A stretch of DNA of 64,000 bases from the NCBI GenBank assembly GCA_020249265.1, contig JADCGA010000001.1, positions 533,290 through 597,289 on the forward strand, in the 5' to 3' direction. A program made the translations under genes and the position numbers. Within the stretch, counting starts at the first letter, position 1. Each line of letters begins with the position of its first letter. Shown here one piece after another: positions 42,269 to 53,043 of the stretch. Under the pieces are notes generated by a model. It searched no databases and was not told the origin of the DNA. It saw only the letters and a list, made by a program, of their open reading frames with translations. This DNA comes from Roseomonas sp. GTDB taxonomy: Bacteria; Pseudomonadota; Alphaproteobacteria; Acetobacterales; Acetobacteraceae.

Positions 42269-44593
42269 TCACACCTTGATGGAAAGGCTTGATATCATCG
42301 CAAAAGGATCATTGGACGCATTGGCCGCTTTTGCCGCCGCCTTGTCAGCTTCTGCCATCAGGTAGCGCTCAGCAATGGCACGCACCTTGGTCGGGTCCTG
42401 CAAATCCACAAGTTTCAGGCGTGAGGTGACGGCCCTTGCCTGGGTTTCTACCGGCTGGATGGAAATCTGATCCGGCAGGCCGAGCGCCCCCATGACCACA
42501 CGGCGCATCACACCATTGCCAAGGATATCATAGGCCGATTTCACGGTTTTCGCATTTTCACTAAAATAAATGGCGTTCGCCATGCCTGGATTGGTTGCGC
42601 TCAGCCCTGTACGATACTCATATTTAGTGAACCCATTGGACAGAACTTCAAGCATCTTTGGATCAGAAAGACTGCCAAGGCGAAGCCCCGCCTTCATGGA
42701 TGTTACGATCTTATCGCCATCGAAGGGAAAGATGCGCGTTTGCTGCAGCCCCGCTGCGGTTGAAAGCGGCAGCCCATCACGACCTTTCAATACCTGGCGC
42801 GAACGGTTCACCAGCGATTGCGCCTGAAGGGTTTCATCCAGCGTGGTCGCCTCGGTTTGCATGCGATCCGCCATGGCGACAGAGATCTCCAGAGCGAAGT
42901 TCACATTACCATTGATGCCGTCCTTGTGGAAATTCTCAAGCCGCGTTTGGAAATCCTTTGAGCGTACGGCACCGATGGGTGTGTCAAGCGCGGCAAGCCT
43001 TTCCAGCCTTTCCGCCACCCCCGGCGCATTGCGGCGCACTTGTTCTATCAAGGCGCTGGCTTCAAGCAGCGTGGCGCTGGCAATGCGCTTGGACGCCGCC
43101 GGCATTATGGTATCAGCCGCTATGGCGGCCAAAGCTTCATCCGCACGCTCAATGGCGGAACCATAGGTGCCCGTCCGCGTCAGCCTTGCGATATCCTTCA
43201 AGGCCTGGTTGGCGAGAGACGGCATGCCAAAAACGGGCGTTTCCGCTATCTTGATGGCGCTGAGCGCGGCGCCCGCGGCATAATTCACCTCAATCTGCGC
43301 ACGCGGGATATTGGGCGGTGCCGCGCCCTTCATCGTGTCCAAAAGCTTTGTCGCATCCGCCTGGGTAATGCGCGCAGACGGTACTCCCTCAATCGGTGCC
43401 TTGGTTGGCCGACCATCCCGCGTATCCAGCACGGTCTGCGATGTATTGGCATAGGTCTTCGCCAAATCAATTTCGCCGGCATTGAGCGCGGTGTCTTGCA
43501 TCCGCCGCGCCATGGCAACGGCCACTTCAAGCGAGAAATTCAAATTCTTGTCCACACCCTCCTTGTGGAATGCATCAAGCTTAGTCTTGTAGGCAGGTGC
43601 CCAAGCGGCACCGCTTGGCCAATCAATAGCAATCAACTGTTCAAAGCGCTTCGCAACACCGAATGCATCACGGCGCATCTGTTCAAGCGTGATACCGCCT
43701 TCCAGCAGCGCGATGCGGGACTCGCGCAATTGACCAGGCGTGAGCCCCGTAACGCCATTAAGGGCCTCCAACGTATCATCAACAACAGCAAGCGCCGCTT
43801 CGAAGGATCCGCCCTTGATGAGGTCCGCCATTTGCTTCAGCGCGTCCTTGGCCAAGGTCGGAAGGCCATCTGCCGGCACTTCTGCCTGCCGAATAGCTAC
43901 TGCTGTCAGCGCGGCAACCTGCTCCACCTCACGCCGAGCACGAGCCGCGACCAATTCCTCACCGGGACGCAACCGCCCAATCAAGGCGCTAGTCACCTTG
44001 TCTTGCAGCCCGTCAAAAGCCCTGGGTTTAGGTGCCGCCGCACGGCTGGCGGGGGCGGTCAGCACCGCTTCACCAATCCGCAATTGCTGGGCCACCGCTG
44101 TGGTTTCCCGATCCGTCAGCCCTTGAAAGGCCACAGTCTTGGGCGTGGTGGTCGCTTTCAGATTCAGCGTGGCGGCGGCGTTCTTCCAGGTGGTGCCAAG
44201 CTGCGCCGCAACGCCCTTGGGGTCGTTCGGATCGGACAGCAAGGCGCGCCTGACCAGCCCGGGGTTGCCAACCTGATCCGGCAGGCCAAGGGCCGGCATC
44301 AACACCTTCAAGACGCGGGGATCGGATAGCGCCTTGTCAATATTCGGCGCCGAGTCCAAGGCCTGTCGAAATTGCCCCAAAGCGGTCAGAGTGACGCTGT
44401 CCTTCCTTTCGCGGATGAGGCCTTTTTCCTCCTCACCAGCCTTGGTGACGCGACGGAAGGCGGCCACGGCTTCCCCGGCGCTGGCCGCGGGCGCAGCGTT
44501 ACCAAAGGGGAGCAGCAGCGAGGTTCGACCCTGTTGGCCAAACAAACCTGCCACGAGGGAGGAGCTAAGAGAGCCACTCATTTTGACGGCCAT
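42269..44593 (-). CDS. DUF1217 flagellar-type protein with large duplicated insertion
   Basis: 774 residues, far longer than the 250-350 expected. The DUF1217 domain appears in two pieces: residues 40-147 (FRRVTKAGEEEKGLIRER ... LKVLMPALGLPDQVGN) and about 626-745 (SDPKMLEVLSNGFTKYEY ... GALGLPDQISIQ). Between them lie about 480 residues with a tandem repeat at a period of 213: FHKEGVDKNLNFSLEVAVAM (342) against FHKDGINGNVNFALEISVAM (555). A smaller repeat occurs at 155-180 and 192-217. DUF1217 proteins are usually beside flagellar genes in alphaproteobacteria, but no flagellar gene is in this window. Confidence 0.82.
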   Translation of the reverse strand: MAVKMSGSLSSSLVAGLFGQQGRTSLLLPFGNAAPAASAGEAVAAFRRVTKAGEEEKGLIRERKDSVTLTALGQFRQALDSAPNIDKALSDPRVLKVLMPALGLPDQVGNPGLVRRALLSDPNDPKGVAAQLGTTWKNAAATLNLKATTTPKTVAFQGLTDRETTAVAQQLRIGEAVLTAPASRAAAPKPRAFDGLQDKVTSALIGRLRPGEELVAARARREVEQVAALTAVAIRQAEVPADGLPTLAKDALKQMADLIKGGSFEAALAVVDDTLEALNGVTGLTPGQLRESRIALLEGGITLEQMRRDAFGVAKRFEQLIAIDWPSGAAWAPAYKTKLDAFHKEGVDKNLNFSLEVAVAMARRMQDTALNAGEIDLAKTYANTSQTVLDTRDGRPTKAPIEGVPSARITQADATKLLDTMKGAAPPNIPRAQIEVNYAAGAALSAIKIAETPVFGMPSLANQALKDIARLTRTGTYGSAIERADEALAAIAADTIMPAASKRIASATLLEASALIEQVRRNAPGVAERLERLAALDTPIGAVRSKDFQTRLENFHKDGINGNVNFALEISVAMADRMQTEATTLDETLQAQSLVNRSRQVLKGRDGLPLSTAAGLQQTRIFPFDGDKIVTSMKAGLRLGSLSDPKMLEVLSNGFTKYEYRTGLSATNPGMANAIYFSENAKTVKSAYDILGNGVMRRVVMGALGLPDQISIQPVETQARAVTSRLKLVDLQDPTKVRAIAERYLMAEADKAAAKAANASNDPFAMISSLSIKV
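42689..43933 (-). repeat. Tandem protein-level duplication inside the DUF1217 gene
   Basis: Copy 1 spans residues 221-423 (43325-43933) and copy 2 residues 434-635 (42689-43294), offset 213 residues. Matching blocks: ALKQMADLI/ALKDIARLT, RRDAFGVAKRFEQLIAID/RRNAPGVAERLERLAALD, and the FHK(E/D)G block. Identity is moderate (roughly one residue in two in the matching blocks), so the duplication is old and under constraint, not a recent DNA repeat. Confidence 0.8.
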
Positions 44594-44665
44594 CCAAATT
44601 AGAAAGTGATTAATGCGCCGGAAAAGATTAACAAATCCTGAAGAAAACCGGTCTGGAACATAAAT

Positions 44666-45472
44666 TCAGCGCAGAATGCCAGGATCGCAGGTCACGGCAT
44701 GGTCAAGCGGCCCGTGGCCAGCACCATAACCCGGCGCACTAGCAATGGCCGCCCTCACATAGGCCCTGGCACGCATTACCGAATCCCTGAGCGACAACCC
44801 CTGCGCCAAGCCTGCCGCCACCGCACTCGCCAAGGTGCAGCCCGTGCCATGGGTGTGGCGCGTGGCAATCCGCCGGTCGCGGAAGATTTCCATACGCGTC
44901 CCGGTGGCGAGCAAATCCACTACCTCATCCCCGGGCAAATGCCCGCCCTTTAGCAGCACGGCTTTGGGGCCAAGCGCCAGCAGCGCCTTGGCCGCCTGGT
45001 GCATGGCGCCGACATCGGCAATGGCAAAGCCACATAGCTCCTCGGCCTCCGGCAAATTGGGGGTGAGGACGGTGGCAATAGGCAAAACGCGGCGCTTCAG
45101 CGTCTCGGCGGCTTCGGGCACCAGCAAAGGGTGCCCGCCTTTCGCGACCATCACCGGATCCGCTACCAAAGGCAGGCCAGCCGCACGGGCGGTGATTTCA
45201 TCGCACACCGCTTCAATGGTGGCGCTATCGGCCAACATGCCGGTTTTCAGCGCATCGGCGCCCAGATCATCAAGCACCGCTGCGATCTGCTGGCGCAGGA
45301 ATTCCAGTGGCACGGGCAATACGCCATGCACGCCAAGCGTGTTTTGCGCCGTCAGCGCCGTGATCGCCGTCATGCCAAAGGCGCCAAGCGCGGTCACGGC
45401 CTTGATATCCGCCTGAATCCCCGCCCCGCCCCCAGAATCGGACCCGGCAATGATCAGCACACGCCCCTTCAT
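44666..45472 (-). CDS. thiD: Hydroxymethylpyrimidine/phosphomethylpyrimidine kinase
   Basis: 268 residues. N-terminal [18 protein letters not shown] is the ribokinase-fold start of ThiD, and [19 protein letters not shown] near the C-terminus carries the catalytic GTGC aspartate-region motif. It phosphorylates HMP and HMP-P in thiamin synthesis. It starts inside the glmM stop (ATGA), so its expression follows the cell-wall gene, with no riboswitch in front of it. Confidence 0.94.
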   Translation of the reverse strand: MKGRVLIIAGSDSGGGAGIQADIKAVTALGAFGMTAITALTAQNTLGVHGVLPVPLEFLRQQIAAVLDDLGADALKTGMLADSATIEAVCDEITARAAGLPLVADPVMVAKGGHPLLVPEAAETLKRRVLPIATVLTPNLPEAEELCGFAIADVGAMHQAAKALLALGPKAVLLKGGHLPGDEVVDLLATGTRMEIFRDRRIATRHTHGTGCTLASAVAAGLAQGLSLRDSVMRARAYVRAAIASAPGYGAGHGPLDHAVTCDPGILR

Positions 45473-46836
45473 GCCGCGCGCGCCTCGGCCTTGATCAGAT
45501 CAGCCAAGCGCCCGACCACGCCTTCCACCAGGGTTTCTTCCTCGGCTTCCGCCATCACGCGGATCACCGGTTCGGTGCCACTAGGGCGGATCAGCACGCG
45601 GCCCCGCGCGCCAAGCGCGGCTTCTTCCGCCGCAATCGCTTGAGCCACCACGGGCTTCGCCAAAGGCGAGGCGCCGGCATAGCGCACATTCACCAGCCGC
45701 TGCGGCAAGGGCGCGAAGCAGCGCAGCACTTCGCTCGCGGGGCGCTTTTCTTCGACCAGCACTGAAAGCACCTGCAAGGCTGCGATCAAGCCATCCCCGG
45801 TGGTGCCGAATTCCGGCATGATCATATGGCCGGATTGCTCGCCGCCCAGATTGCAGCCGGCTTCGCGCATCTTTTCGCCGACATAGCGGTCGCCAACCGC
45901 AGTACGCAGCAAGCCAAGGCCGCGCGCCGCGAGGAAGCGCTCGAGACCCATATTGGACATGACGGTGGCCACCACGGCGCCCCCGGTCAGACGGGTTTGC
46001 GCGTGCCAGGAATGGGCGATCAGCGCCAGGATCTGGTCACCATCAATCACCTGCCCGGCTTCATCCACCAGCACCACGCGATCGGCATCGCCATCCAGCG
46101 CGATGCCCAAATCGGCGCGGCGTTCCTGCACCAGAGTTGCCAACGCCGCCGGCGCGGTGGAACCCACCCCCTTGTTGATGTTGAAGCCATCCGGCGCAAC
46201 GCCGATGGGGATCACCTCGGCGCCCAATTCCCAGAGCACGGTGGGGGCCACGCGATAACCAGCACCATGGGCGCAATCCACAACAATGCGGAGCCCATCG
46301 AGCGTTTGCCCGCGCGGGAAGGATGCCTTGGCCGCTTCAATATAGCGCCCCGGCGCATCTTCCAGCCGGCTCGCGCGCCCAAGCCGCGCCGGCAGCACCA
46401 GGGATGCCGCCAGATCGCCCGCCATCAGCGCTTCAATCTCGGCTTCCTGATCATCCGTCAGCTTCAACCCATCCGGGCCGAATAGCTTAATGCCGTTATC
46501 TTCGTATGGGTTGTGGGAAGCGCTGATCATCACGCCTAAATCGGCGCGAAGCGAGCGCGTGAGCAAGGCAATGGCCGGCGTGGGCAAGGGCCCGACCAGC
46601 ACCACATCCATCCCCGCGCCAATGAAGCCCGCGGTCAAAGCCGGTTCCAGCATATAGCCGGAAAGCCGCGTATCCTTGCCTATCACGACGCGGTGGCGGT
46701 GATTGCCGCGATTGAAAAAACTGCCGGCCGCCTGGCCAAGCCTGAGTGCGGTGGCGGCGTCCATCGGCGCGGCATTGGCCTTGCCGCGAATGCCATCAGT
46801 GCCGAAAAGCCGGCGGGTCGGGGGTGCTTCGCTCAT
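45469..46836 (-). CDS. glmM: Phosphoglucosamine mutase
   Basis: 455 residues from the ATG at 46836 ([18 protein letters not shown]); the frame upstream is open but has no start signal. The catalytic phosphoserine is S107 in [13 protein letters not shown], the metal loop is ALDGDADRV, and the substrate loop is GGEQSGHMI. It converts glucosamine-6-phosphate to glucosamine-1-phosphate for UDP-GlcNAc. In related genomes it follows folP; here two other genes lie between them. Confidence 0.95.
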   Translation of the reverse strand: MSEAPPTRRLFGTDGIRGKANAAPMDAATALRLGQAAGSFFNRGNHRHRVVIGKDTRLSGYMLEPALTAGFIGAGMDVVLVGPLPTPAIALLTRSLRADLGVMISASHNPYEDNGIKLFGPDGLKLTDDQEAEIEALMAGDLAASLVLPARLGRASRLEDAPGRYIEAAKASFPRGQTLDGLRIVVDCAHGAGYRVAPTVLWELGAEVIPIGVAPDGFNINKGVGSTAPAALATLVQERRADLGIALDGDADRVVLVDEAGQVIDGDQILALIAHSWHAQTRLTGGAVVATVMSNMGLERFLAARGLGLLRTAVGDRYVGEKMREAGCNLGGEQSGHMIMPEFGTTGDGLIAALQVLSVLVEEKRPASEVLRCFAPLPQRLVNVRYAGASPLAKPVVAQAIAAEEAALGARGRVLIRPSGTEPVIRVMAEAEEETLVEGVVGRLADLIKAEARAA

Positions 46837-46915
46837 GCGCGGGTTATAGCCCCTTGCCCGTGCCAGATGAAACCCGCCCGCGCCCGGCAAGCCCAGGCGC
46901 GGCGCAGTGGTGGCC

Positions 46916-48520
46916 TCAAGCGCGCCGAATATTCCAGAATAACGGCGGCTGGCCCTTGAGCATGCCGGTCAGGTTCCGGCGATAGGCGGTGGGCTGGTAA
47001 TACATGCCCGTCGGCACATAGGGCACTTCTTCAAAGGCGATGCGCTGCATCTCCCGCCCCGCCGCCGCTTCCGCTGCCACATCCGGCGCATTGAACCAGG
47101 CATCGCGCTGCGCTTCCAAGGCCGGGATGGTGGGCCAGCCCGGCCAGGCATTTTCGCCATGGCCGCGGATGGAGGCGTGGCTTGCGGGATTCCAATGGTC
47201 AATCCCGGACCAGAAGGTGAAGAAGCCGGACCAGCCACCCTGTTCCAGCGGATTGCGGCTGGCGCGGCGGGCGACCAGCGTGCCCCAATCGGTGCTGACC
47301 AGATCCACATTGAAGCCCATGCGGCGGAAGAGATCAGCGCCGACCAGCGTGGCGGCGTTGATCGAAGCCAGATCGGTTGCGTTCAGCAGCACGAGCCGCT
47401 GGCCCATGGCGCCGGCGGCCTGCACTTCAGCGCGCGCGGCATCAATGCTTTTGCGCATACGCTCCATGCCAACATTACTTGCCATCGGGCTTTCCGGCGC
47501 AAAATAGCCAATGCCTTCGCGGCGGAGATCAGCCCGCCCCTCCACGCCCGCGGTGCCAATCACCGCCGTCATGAAATCAATCTGGTTGATCGCCGTCAGC
47601 ACGGCGCGGCGCACCGCGGGGTTATTGAAGGGTGCGGCCATATGATTCGGGCGGAAAATCCCGATCAGCCCCGTGTCATTGATGATATCCACCTGGATAT
47701 TGCGCGCCGCAGCACCGCGCATGAAAAGCGGGAAAAGATCAGCAGTTGGTTGTTCCCACCAATCAATCTCACCCGATTGCAGCGCGGCGGAGGCAGTGCT
47801 GGCATCCGGAATGATTCTCCATTCCACGCGATCAAAATGCGTCACCTTGCCGCCGGCGGTCATGGAAGGCGCTTCCTGGCGCGGCACGTAATCCGCATTG
47901 CGCGCATAGGCGAGCATGGAGCCCGGCACCCATTCATTCTGGATGAAGCGATAAGGCCCGCTGCCGATGGCTTCCGTGATATTGGTGAAGGGATCCACAT
48001 TCGCGAGCCGTTCCGGCATGATGAACAGGCAGCTTGTGGTGACCTTCGCCAGGCAATCGAGCATTTTCGGGAAGGGTGCGCTCAGGCGAATTTCAAAAAC
48101 GCGGTCGCTGACTTCGACCATATCGGCAACGCGGGCCATCAGCACCTGGCCAAAGGCATCGCGCCGGCCCCAGCGGCGGATGGAGGCAATGCAATCGCGC
48201 CCACGCACGGGCGTATTGTCATGGAATTTGAGGCCCTCACGCAGGGTGAAACGCCAGGTCTTGCCGTCATTCTCGACAACATGGCCTTCGACCATTTGCG
48301 GGCGCGGCTGGAATTTATCATCCATGCCATAGAGCTGGTCATAGACCAGGAAGGCGTGGTCGCGCGCGACGAAGGCGGTATTGGTGAAGGGGTCAATATT
48401 GGGCAGGTTCGCGTGCGGCACATAGCGCAGCACGCGCGGCGCCTGCGCGATGGCCGGCGCGCCGATGGACGCGAAGGGAAGCGCTGCCGCTCCACCCAGA
48501 AGGTGACGTCTTTGAAGCAT
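46916..48520 (-). CDS. ABC transporter substrate-binding protein (peptide/nickel, family 5)
   Basis: 534 residues. Export signal [20 protein letters not shown] with a twin arginine. The mature protein has the family 5 layout: [20 protein letters not shown] near 77-96, the [17 protein letters not shown] hinge, and [12 protein letters not shown]. It binds peptides, dipeptides or similar solutes for import, but no permease or ATPase is encoded nearby. It and the downstream-positioned LLM gene at 48627-49940 (transcribed before it) separate folP from glmM. Confidence 0.88.
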   Translation of the reverse strand: MLQRRHLLGGAAALPFASIGAPAIAQAPRVLRYVPHANLPNIDPFTNTAFVARDHAFLVYDQLYGMDDKFQPRPQMVEGHVVENDGKTWRFTLREGLKFHDNTPVRGRDCIASIRRWGRRDAFGQVLMARVADMVEVSDRVFEIRLSAPFPKMLDCLAKVTTSCLFIMPERLANVDPFTNITEAIGSGPYRFIQNEWVPGSMLAYARNADYVPRQEAPSMTAGGKVTHFDRVEWRIIPDASTASAALQSGEIDWWEQPTADLFPLFMRGAAARNIQVDIINDTGLIGIFRPNHMAAPFNNPAVRRAVLTAINQIDFMTAVIGTAGVEGRADLRREGIGYFAPESPMASNVGMERMRKSIDAARAEVQAAGAMGQRLVLLNATDLASINAATLVGADLFRRMGFNVDLVSTDWGTLVARRASRNPLEQGGWSGFFTFWSGIDHWNPASHASIRGHGENAWPGWPTIPALEAQRDAWFNAPDVAAEAAAGREMQRIAFEEVPYVPTGMYYQPTAYRRNLTGMLKGQPPLFWNIRRA

Positions 48521-48626
48521 GTTTGTCTCCCGCTTGCTAAGGCGAAGCCCATCGCCCGATCCGATGCCGGCAATCTAGCGTTGAATACGGCTTCTGTTCA
48601 ATGATTTGCCGATGAGGCGGCGATTT

Positions 48627-49940
48627 TCAAAAGAACTGGTTCCGCGGGCGCGGCAGACCCAGATGATCCCGGAGCGTGGTCCCTTCATATTCCCGCCGGA
48701 AAATCTCGCGCCGCTGCAATTCCGGCACCACAAGGCGCACGAAATCCTCAACCCCGCCTGGGATGGTCGGGAACATGATGTTGAAGCCATCACAGGCTTC
48801 GGCTTCCAGCCAGGCTTGCATTTCATCGGCGATAGTTTTGGCGCTACCAGTGAAGGAAAGCCCGCCATAGCCGCCGAGTGCCACGGCCAATTGCCGCACC
48901 GTCAGCTTGTCGCGCCGTGCGCGTTCCAGCACGCGTTGGCGCCCGCTTTGGCTTTGGTTGGTCTCGGGGATTTCCGGCAGGGGCGCATCCAAATCGAAGG
49001 CGCTTGCATCCGTGCCGAGGGCGATGGAGAGCGCGCCCATGCCGCTATCGGGATGCACCAGGCTATCCAAGTGCGCGCGTTTTTCCCGCGCGGCGTCATC
49101 AGTTTCAGCCACTGTCACAAGCGCGCCGGGCAGGATTTTGATCAGTGCCGGATCGCGCCCGGCGCGTGCGGCGCGGGATTTGATATCGGCATAATAGGCG
49201 CGCGCATCGGCAATGGGTCCACCGGCGGCGAAGATCATCTCCGCGACCTCGGCGGCGAGTTGCCGGCCTGAATCAGAAGCGCCGGCCTGCACAATCACGG
49301 GCCAGCCCTGCACGGGGCGCGCGATGTTCAAAGGCCCGGCGATGGAAAGATATTTGCCCTCGTGATCAAGCTTTTGCATCCGCGCGGGGTCCCAGAAGAT
49401 GCCGCTTTCCTTGTCTCGGATGAAGGCATCTTCCGCGAAACTGTCCCAAAGCCCGGTCACCACATCATGGAATTCGCGCGCGCGGGCATAGCGTTCGGCA
49501 TGGTCCATGTGCTCCGTCATGCCGAAATTGCGCGCCGCATCGGGGTTGGAGGTGGTGACGATATTCCACCCCGCGCGGCCGGCGCTGATGTGATCCAGCG
49601 AGGCAAAGCGCCGCGCGATATGATAGGGCGCGTCATAGGTGGTGGAGGCTGTCGCGATCAGCCCGATACGTTCCGTCACCATCGCAAGGGCTGATAGCAG
49701 CGTGAAGGGCTCGAAGGATGTGACGGTGCCGCTGCGCTTCAGCGCCTCAATCGGCATATTCAGCACGGCCAGATGATCAGCCATGAAGAAGGCGTCAAAC
49801 TTACCGCGTTCCAGGGTTTGGATGCAGTGGACCAGATGCTTCAAGCTGAAATTTGCCTCGGGCGCTGAATCCGGGTGGCGCCACCAGGCGGTGTGGATGC
49901 TGACGGGGCGCATGAAAGCGCCAAGATGCATGTGCTTCAT
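48627..49940 (-). CDS. LLM-class flavin monooxygenase (NtaA/SnaA/DszA family)
   Basis: 437 residues, normal for the NtaA/DszA group. Begins HLGAFMRPVSIHTAWWRHP, typical of the family; contains ISAGRAGWNIVTTSNPDAARNFG and QAGASDSGRQLAAEVAE, the FMN-binding and dimer regions. Uses reduced FMN from a separate reductase to oxidise organosulfur, aminopolycarboxylate or similar substrates. The flavin reductase is not in view. It pairs with the substrate-binding protein next to it, which suggests uptake and oxidation of one compound; that is inference. Confidence 0.9.
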   Translation of the reverse strand: MKHMHLGAFMRPVSIHTAWWRHPDSAPEANFSLKHLVHCIQTLERGKFDAFFMADHLAVLNMPIEALKRSGTVTSFEPFTLLSALAMVTERIGLIATASTTYDAPYHIARRFASLDHISAGRAGWNIVTTSNPDAARNFGMTEHMDHAERYARAREFHDVVTGLWDSFAEDAFIRDKESGIFWDPARMQKLDHEGKYLSIAGPLNIARPVQGWPVIVQAGASDSGRQLAAEVAEMIFAAGGPIADARAYYADIKSRAARAGRDPALIKILPGALVTVAETDDAAREKRAHLDSLVHPDSGMGALSIALGTDASAFDLDAPLPEIPETNQSQSGRQRVLERARRDKLTVRQLAVALGGYGGLSFTGSAKTIADEMQAWLEAEACDGFNIMFPTIPGGVEDFVRLVVPELQRREIFRREYEGTTLRDHLGLPRPRNQFF

Positions 49941-49952
49941 GGGGATGCCCTG

Positions 49953-50996
49953 TTATCCAGCCCGGCCATTCGCGCAAGCCTGCCAGACGGCAAGCGCCTG
50001 GATGGTTTCCGCCACATCATGCACGCGCAGCATGGCGGCACCCCGCGCCGCACCTGCCAAGGCAACGGCCAGGCTGCCGGCCAGGCGCGCTTCGGCTTGC
50101 TCCACGCCTGATAAGGTGCCGATGAAGCGCTTGCGTGATGCACCCAGCATGATGGGGCAACCAATTTGCGCCAGGATCGGCAGGGCTTCGATCAAGGCAA
50201 GGTTATGCGCCATGGTCTTGCCAAAGCCGATGCCGGGATCAATCGCGATCCGCGCGCGCGCAATGCCAAGCGCTTCAAGCGTGGCGACACGATCACGCAG
50301 AAAGCGCGCCACTTCCAACACCACATCGGCGTAATCGGCCTTGGCCTGCATATCGCGCGGGTCAGTGCCCGGCATATGCATCAAGACAATCGGTGTTTGC
50401 GTGCGCGCGAGCAAATCCACCGCCGCCGGATCATGCCGCAGCGCGGTCACGTCATTGATGATTTCAGCGCCAGCTTCCAAGGCCGCCTGCATGGTCGCCG
50501 CATGGCGCGTATCAATGCTGACCGGCGCGGCCTTGGCCAATTCACGCACCACGGGGATGACGCGGGCGATTTCCTCATCCGGGAGGACAGGCGCCGCGCC
50601 GGGCTGCGTTGATTCGCCACCCACATCCAGAATATCGGCGCCCGCTTCCAGCATGGCGTGGCCTGCTTCAATCGCGGCAGCCACATCGAAATGCCGCCCG
50701 CCATCAGAAAAACTATCGGGCGTGACGTTGAGAATGCCCATCACCAAAGGCCGCGCCACGGCAAGCCCGGCGAAGGGCAGAGGCCGCGCCGTTACCGCTT
50801 CAATCTCATCACTCCATTCTTCCGGCAACGCGGCTACAGGTAGGGTTGCTACTTCGCGGCCATCTTGAATCAGCCGCGCCAAGGAAAAGGCCAGATCGCC
50901 CCCCTGCAAGGGCAGCGCCTGACCTTCACCAATGGCCCGAAACGCGGCTGGGCCTGACAGCAGGCCCAGCGGATGCAACCAGCGTTCAGCAGTCAC
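49953..50996 (-). CDS. folP: Dihydropteroate synthase
   Basis: 347 residues from the GTG at 50996, 4 bases after the ftsH stop. Core motifs: GILNVTPDSFSDGG near 87-100, DVGGESTQPGA, MHMPGTD, GFGKTMAHNL and GASRKRFIG. It couples pABA to the pterin in folate synthesis. An N-terminal extension of about 80 residues precedes the TIM barrel, longer than the usual start of the E. coli enzyme; such extensions occur in alphaproteobacteria. Confidence 0.94.
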   Translation of the reverse strand: MTAERWLHPLGLLSGPAAFRAIGEGQALPLQGGDLAFSLARLIQDGREVATLPVAALPEEWSDEIEAVTARPLPFAGLAVARPLVMGILNVTPDSFSDGGRHFDVAAAIEAGHAMLEAGADILDVGGESTQPGAAPVLPDEEIARVIPVVRELAKAAPVSIDTRHAATMQAALEAGAEIINDVTALRHDPAAVDLLARTQTPIVLMHMPGTDPRDMQAKADYADVVLEVARFLRDRVATLEALGIARARIAIDPGIGFGKTMAHNLALIEALPILAQIGCPIMLGASRKRFIGTLSGVEQAEARLAGSLAVALAGAARGAAMLRVHDVAETIQALAVWQACANGRAG

Positions 50997-50999
50997 AGA

Positions 51000-52922
51000 T
51001 CAAGTGGCAGGCGCCGCGCCCGGAGAAAGCCCGCCGGGACGCATGGTCGGGCGGCCAGAGCTTGGCACACTACCACGGCCCTGGTTCACCGGTTCATCCG
51101 GGCGATTGCGCACCACGGGTTCACCCTTGATCACTTGGCGGATTTCATCGCCGCTGAGCGTTTCATGTTCCAGCAGGCCCTTTGCCAGCAGATGGAGTTC
51201 ATCCATATGCTCAGTCAGGATATGTGTCGCCCGTGCATAGGCGGCATCAATAATGCCGCGAATCTCGGCATCAATCACCCGCGCGGTTTCTTCGGATACA
51301 TTCTTTGTCTGCGTGACGGAATGCCCGAGGAAAACCTCCTGGCTATTATCGCCATAGGCGATCATGCCAAGCTTGTCGCTCATACCCCATTCGGTCACCA
51401 TAATGCGCGCCTGATTGGTCGCCATCTTGATGTCACCCGAAGCGCCGTTGCTGACCTTATCCGGGCCGAAAATCAGTTTTTCCGCCACGCGCCCACCCAT
51501 CGCCATAGCGAGTTCCGCCTTCAGCTTGGACTTGTGCTTGGAATACCGGTCGCCTTCAGGCAGCGACATCACCAGGCCAAGCGCGCGGCCACGCGGAATG
51601 ATCGTCGCCTTATGCACCGGGTCACATTCCGGCTCATTCATCGCCACCAACGCATGGCCCGCTTCATGATAGGCGGTCATCCGCTTTTCGGCCTCAGACA
51701 TCACAAGGCTGCGCCTTTCGGCGCCCATCAGCACCTTGTCCTTGGCGGCTTCAAATTCCGCCATACCAACCGTCCGCCGCCCGGTGCGCGCCGCCAACAG
51801 CGCCGCTTCATTCACCAGATTGGCAAGATCAGCACCCGAAAAACCAGGCGTGCCGCGCGCAATCACCTTGGGGTCCACATCAGACGCCAACGGCACCTTG
51901 CGCATATGCACACGCAGGATTTTCTCACGCCCATTCACATCAGGGTTCGGCACCACAACCTGACGGTCGAAGCGGCCGGGGCGCAGCAGCGCGGGGTCCA
52001 GCACATCGGGGCGGTTGGTCGCGGCAATCAGGATCACGCCCTCATTGCTTTCAAATCCATCCATTTCGACAAGCATCTGATTGAGCGTCTGTTCACGTTC
52101 ATCATTGCCACCGCCAAGCCCGGCACCGCGATGGCGCCCAACCGCGTCAATTTCGTCAATGAAGATGATGCAAGGCGCGTTTTTCTTGCCCTGTTCGAAC
52201 ATGTCACGCACGCGCGATGCGCCAACACCCACGAACATTTCCACAAAATCCGAACCGGAAATGGTGAAGAAGGGCACATTGGCTTCACCCGCGATGGACC
52301 GCGCCAGCAAGGTCTTGCCAGTCCCCGGCGGGCCCACCAGCAGCACGCCCTTCGGGATCTTGCCGCCCAGGCGCTGGAATTTCTGTGGATCGCGCAGGAA
52401 TTCGACAATTTCCTCAAGCTCCGCCTTGGCTTCGTCAATGCCGGCGACATCATCAAACGTGACGCGGCCCTGCTTTTCCGTCAGCAGCTTGGCGCGGGAT
52501 TTGCCAAAGCCCATGGCGCGCCCGCCACCGCCCTGCATCTGGCGCATGAAGAAAATCCACACGCCAATCAGCAGCAGCATTGGGAACCAGGACGCCAGAT
52601 AATGCAGCAGCGGGTTGACCTCGGCCTCCTCGGGCTTAGCCACCACGCGCACGCCCTTTTCCGTCAGGCGCGAAATCAGCGCCGGGTCTTCCGGGGTATA
52701 GGTCGTGAATTGGCGCCCATCGCTGAGTTGCCCCGTCAGGGTGCGGCCCTGAATGGTCACATCGCGCACATGGCCGGCCTGCACTTCATTCAGGAAGTCC
52801 GAATAGGCGACTTGAGAGGAGCTAGGGCGGCTCGAGCCGCTCGGTTGAAACAGGTTGAACAACGCCACCAAAAGCAGCGCCACGATCACCCATAAAGCCA
52901 TGTTCCGGCTGAAATTATTCAC
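51000..52922 (-). CDS. ftsH: ATP-dependent zinc metalloprotease FtsH
   Basis: 640 residues from the GTG at 52922, preceded by GGAAGG seven bases away; the frame is open to 52949. Two membrane helices (about 8-24 and 108-126) flank a short periplasmic domain. AAA core: Walker A GPPGTGKT at 197-204, Walker [12 protein letters not shown], arginine-finger region RPGRFDRQ; zinc site HEAGH in [13 protein letters not shown]. It degrades membrane and regulatory proteins. Upstream a perfect inverted repeat, TTCACGC/GCGTGAA (52992-52998/53013-53019), lies in the leader. Confidence 0.96.
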   Translation of the reverse strand: MNNFSRNMALWVIVALLLVALFNLFQPSGSSRPSSSQVAYSDFLNEVQAGHVRDVTIQGRTLTGQLSDGRQFTTYTPEDPALISRLTEKGVRVVAKPEEAEVNPLLHYLASWFPMLLLIGVWIFFMRQMQGGGGRAMGFGKSRAKLLTEKQGRVTFDDVAGIDEAKAELEEIVEFLRDPQKFQRLGGKIPKGVLLVGPPGTGKTLLARSIAGEANVPFFTISGSDFVEMFVGVGASRVRDMFEQGKKNAPCIIFIDEIDAVGRHRGAGLGGGNDEREQTLNQMLVEMDGFESNEGVILIAATNRPDVLDPALLRPGRFDRQVVVPNPDVNGREKILRVHMRKVPLASDVDPKVIARGTPGFSGADLANLVNEAALLAARTGRRTVGMAEFEAAKDKVLMGAERRSLVMSEAEKRMTAYHEAGHALVAMNEPECDPVHKATIIPRGRALGLVMSLPEGDRYSKHKSKLKAELAMAMGGRVAEKLIFGPDKVSNGASGDIKMATNQARIMVTEWGMSDKLGMIAYGDNSQEVFLGHSVTQTKNVSEETARVIDAEIRGIIDAAYARATHILTEHMDELHLLAKGLLEHETLSGDEIRQVIKGEPVVRNRPDEPVNQGRGSVPSSGRPTMRPGGLSPGAAPAT

Positions 52923-53043
52923 CGCGACCCTTCCATCTTCAGGAGCCAAGTGGCGTCATCCGCCACGCGCTGCCAGCATACATAGTGACGCTTCACGCAT
53001 CTTGAATGACCCGCGTGAAATCTTCCAGCCGCAAAAGCGAGGG

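Noticed and set aside
50973..52895. Antisense open frame of 640 codons over ftsH
   Set aside because: Same cause; ftsH with Walker and HEAGH motifs is on the other strand.
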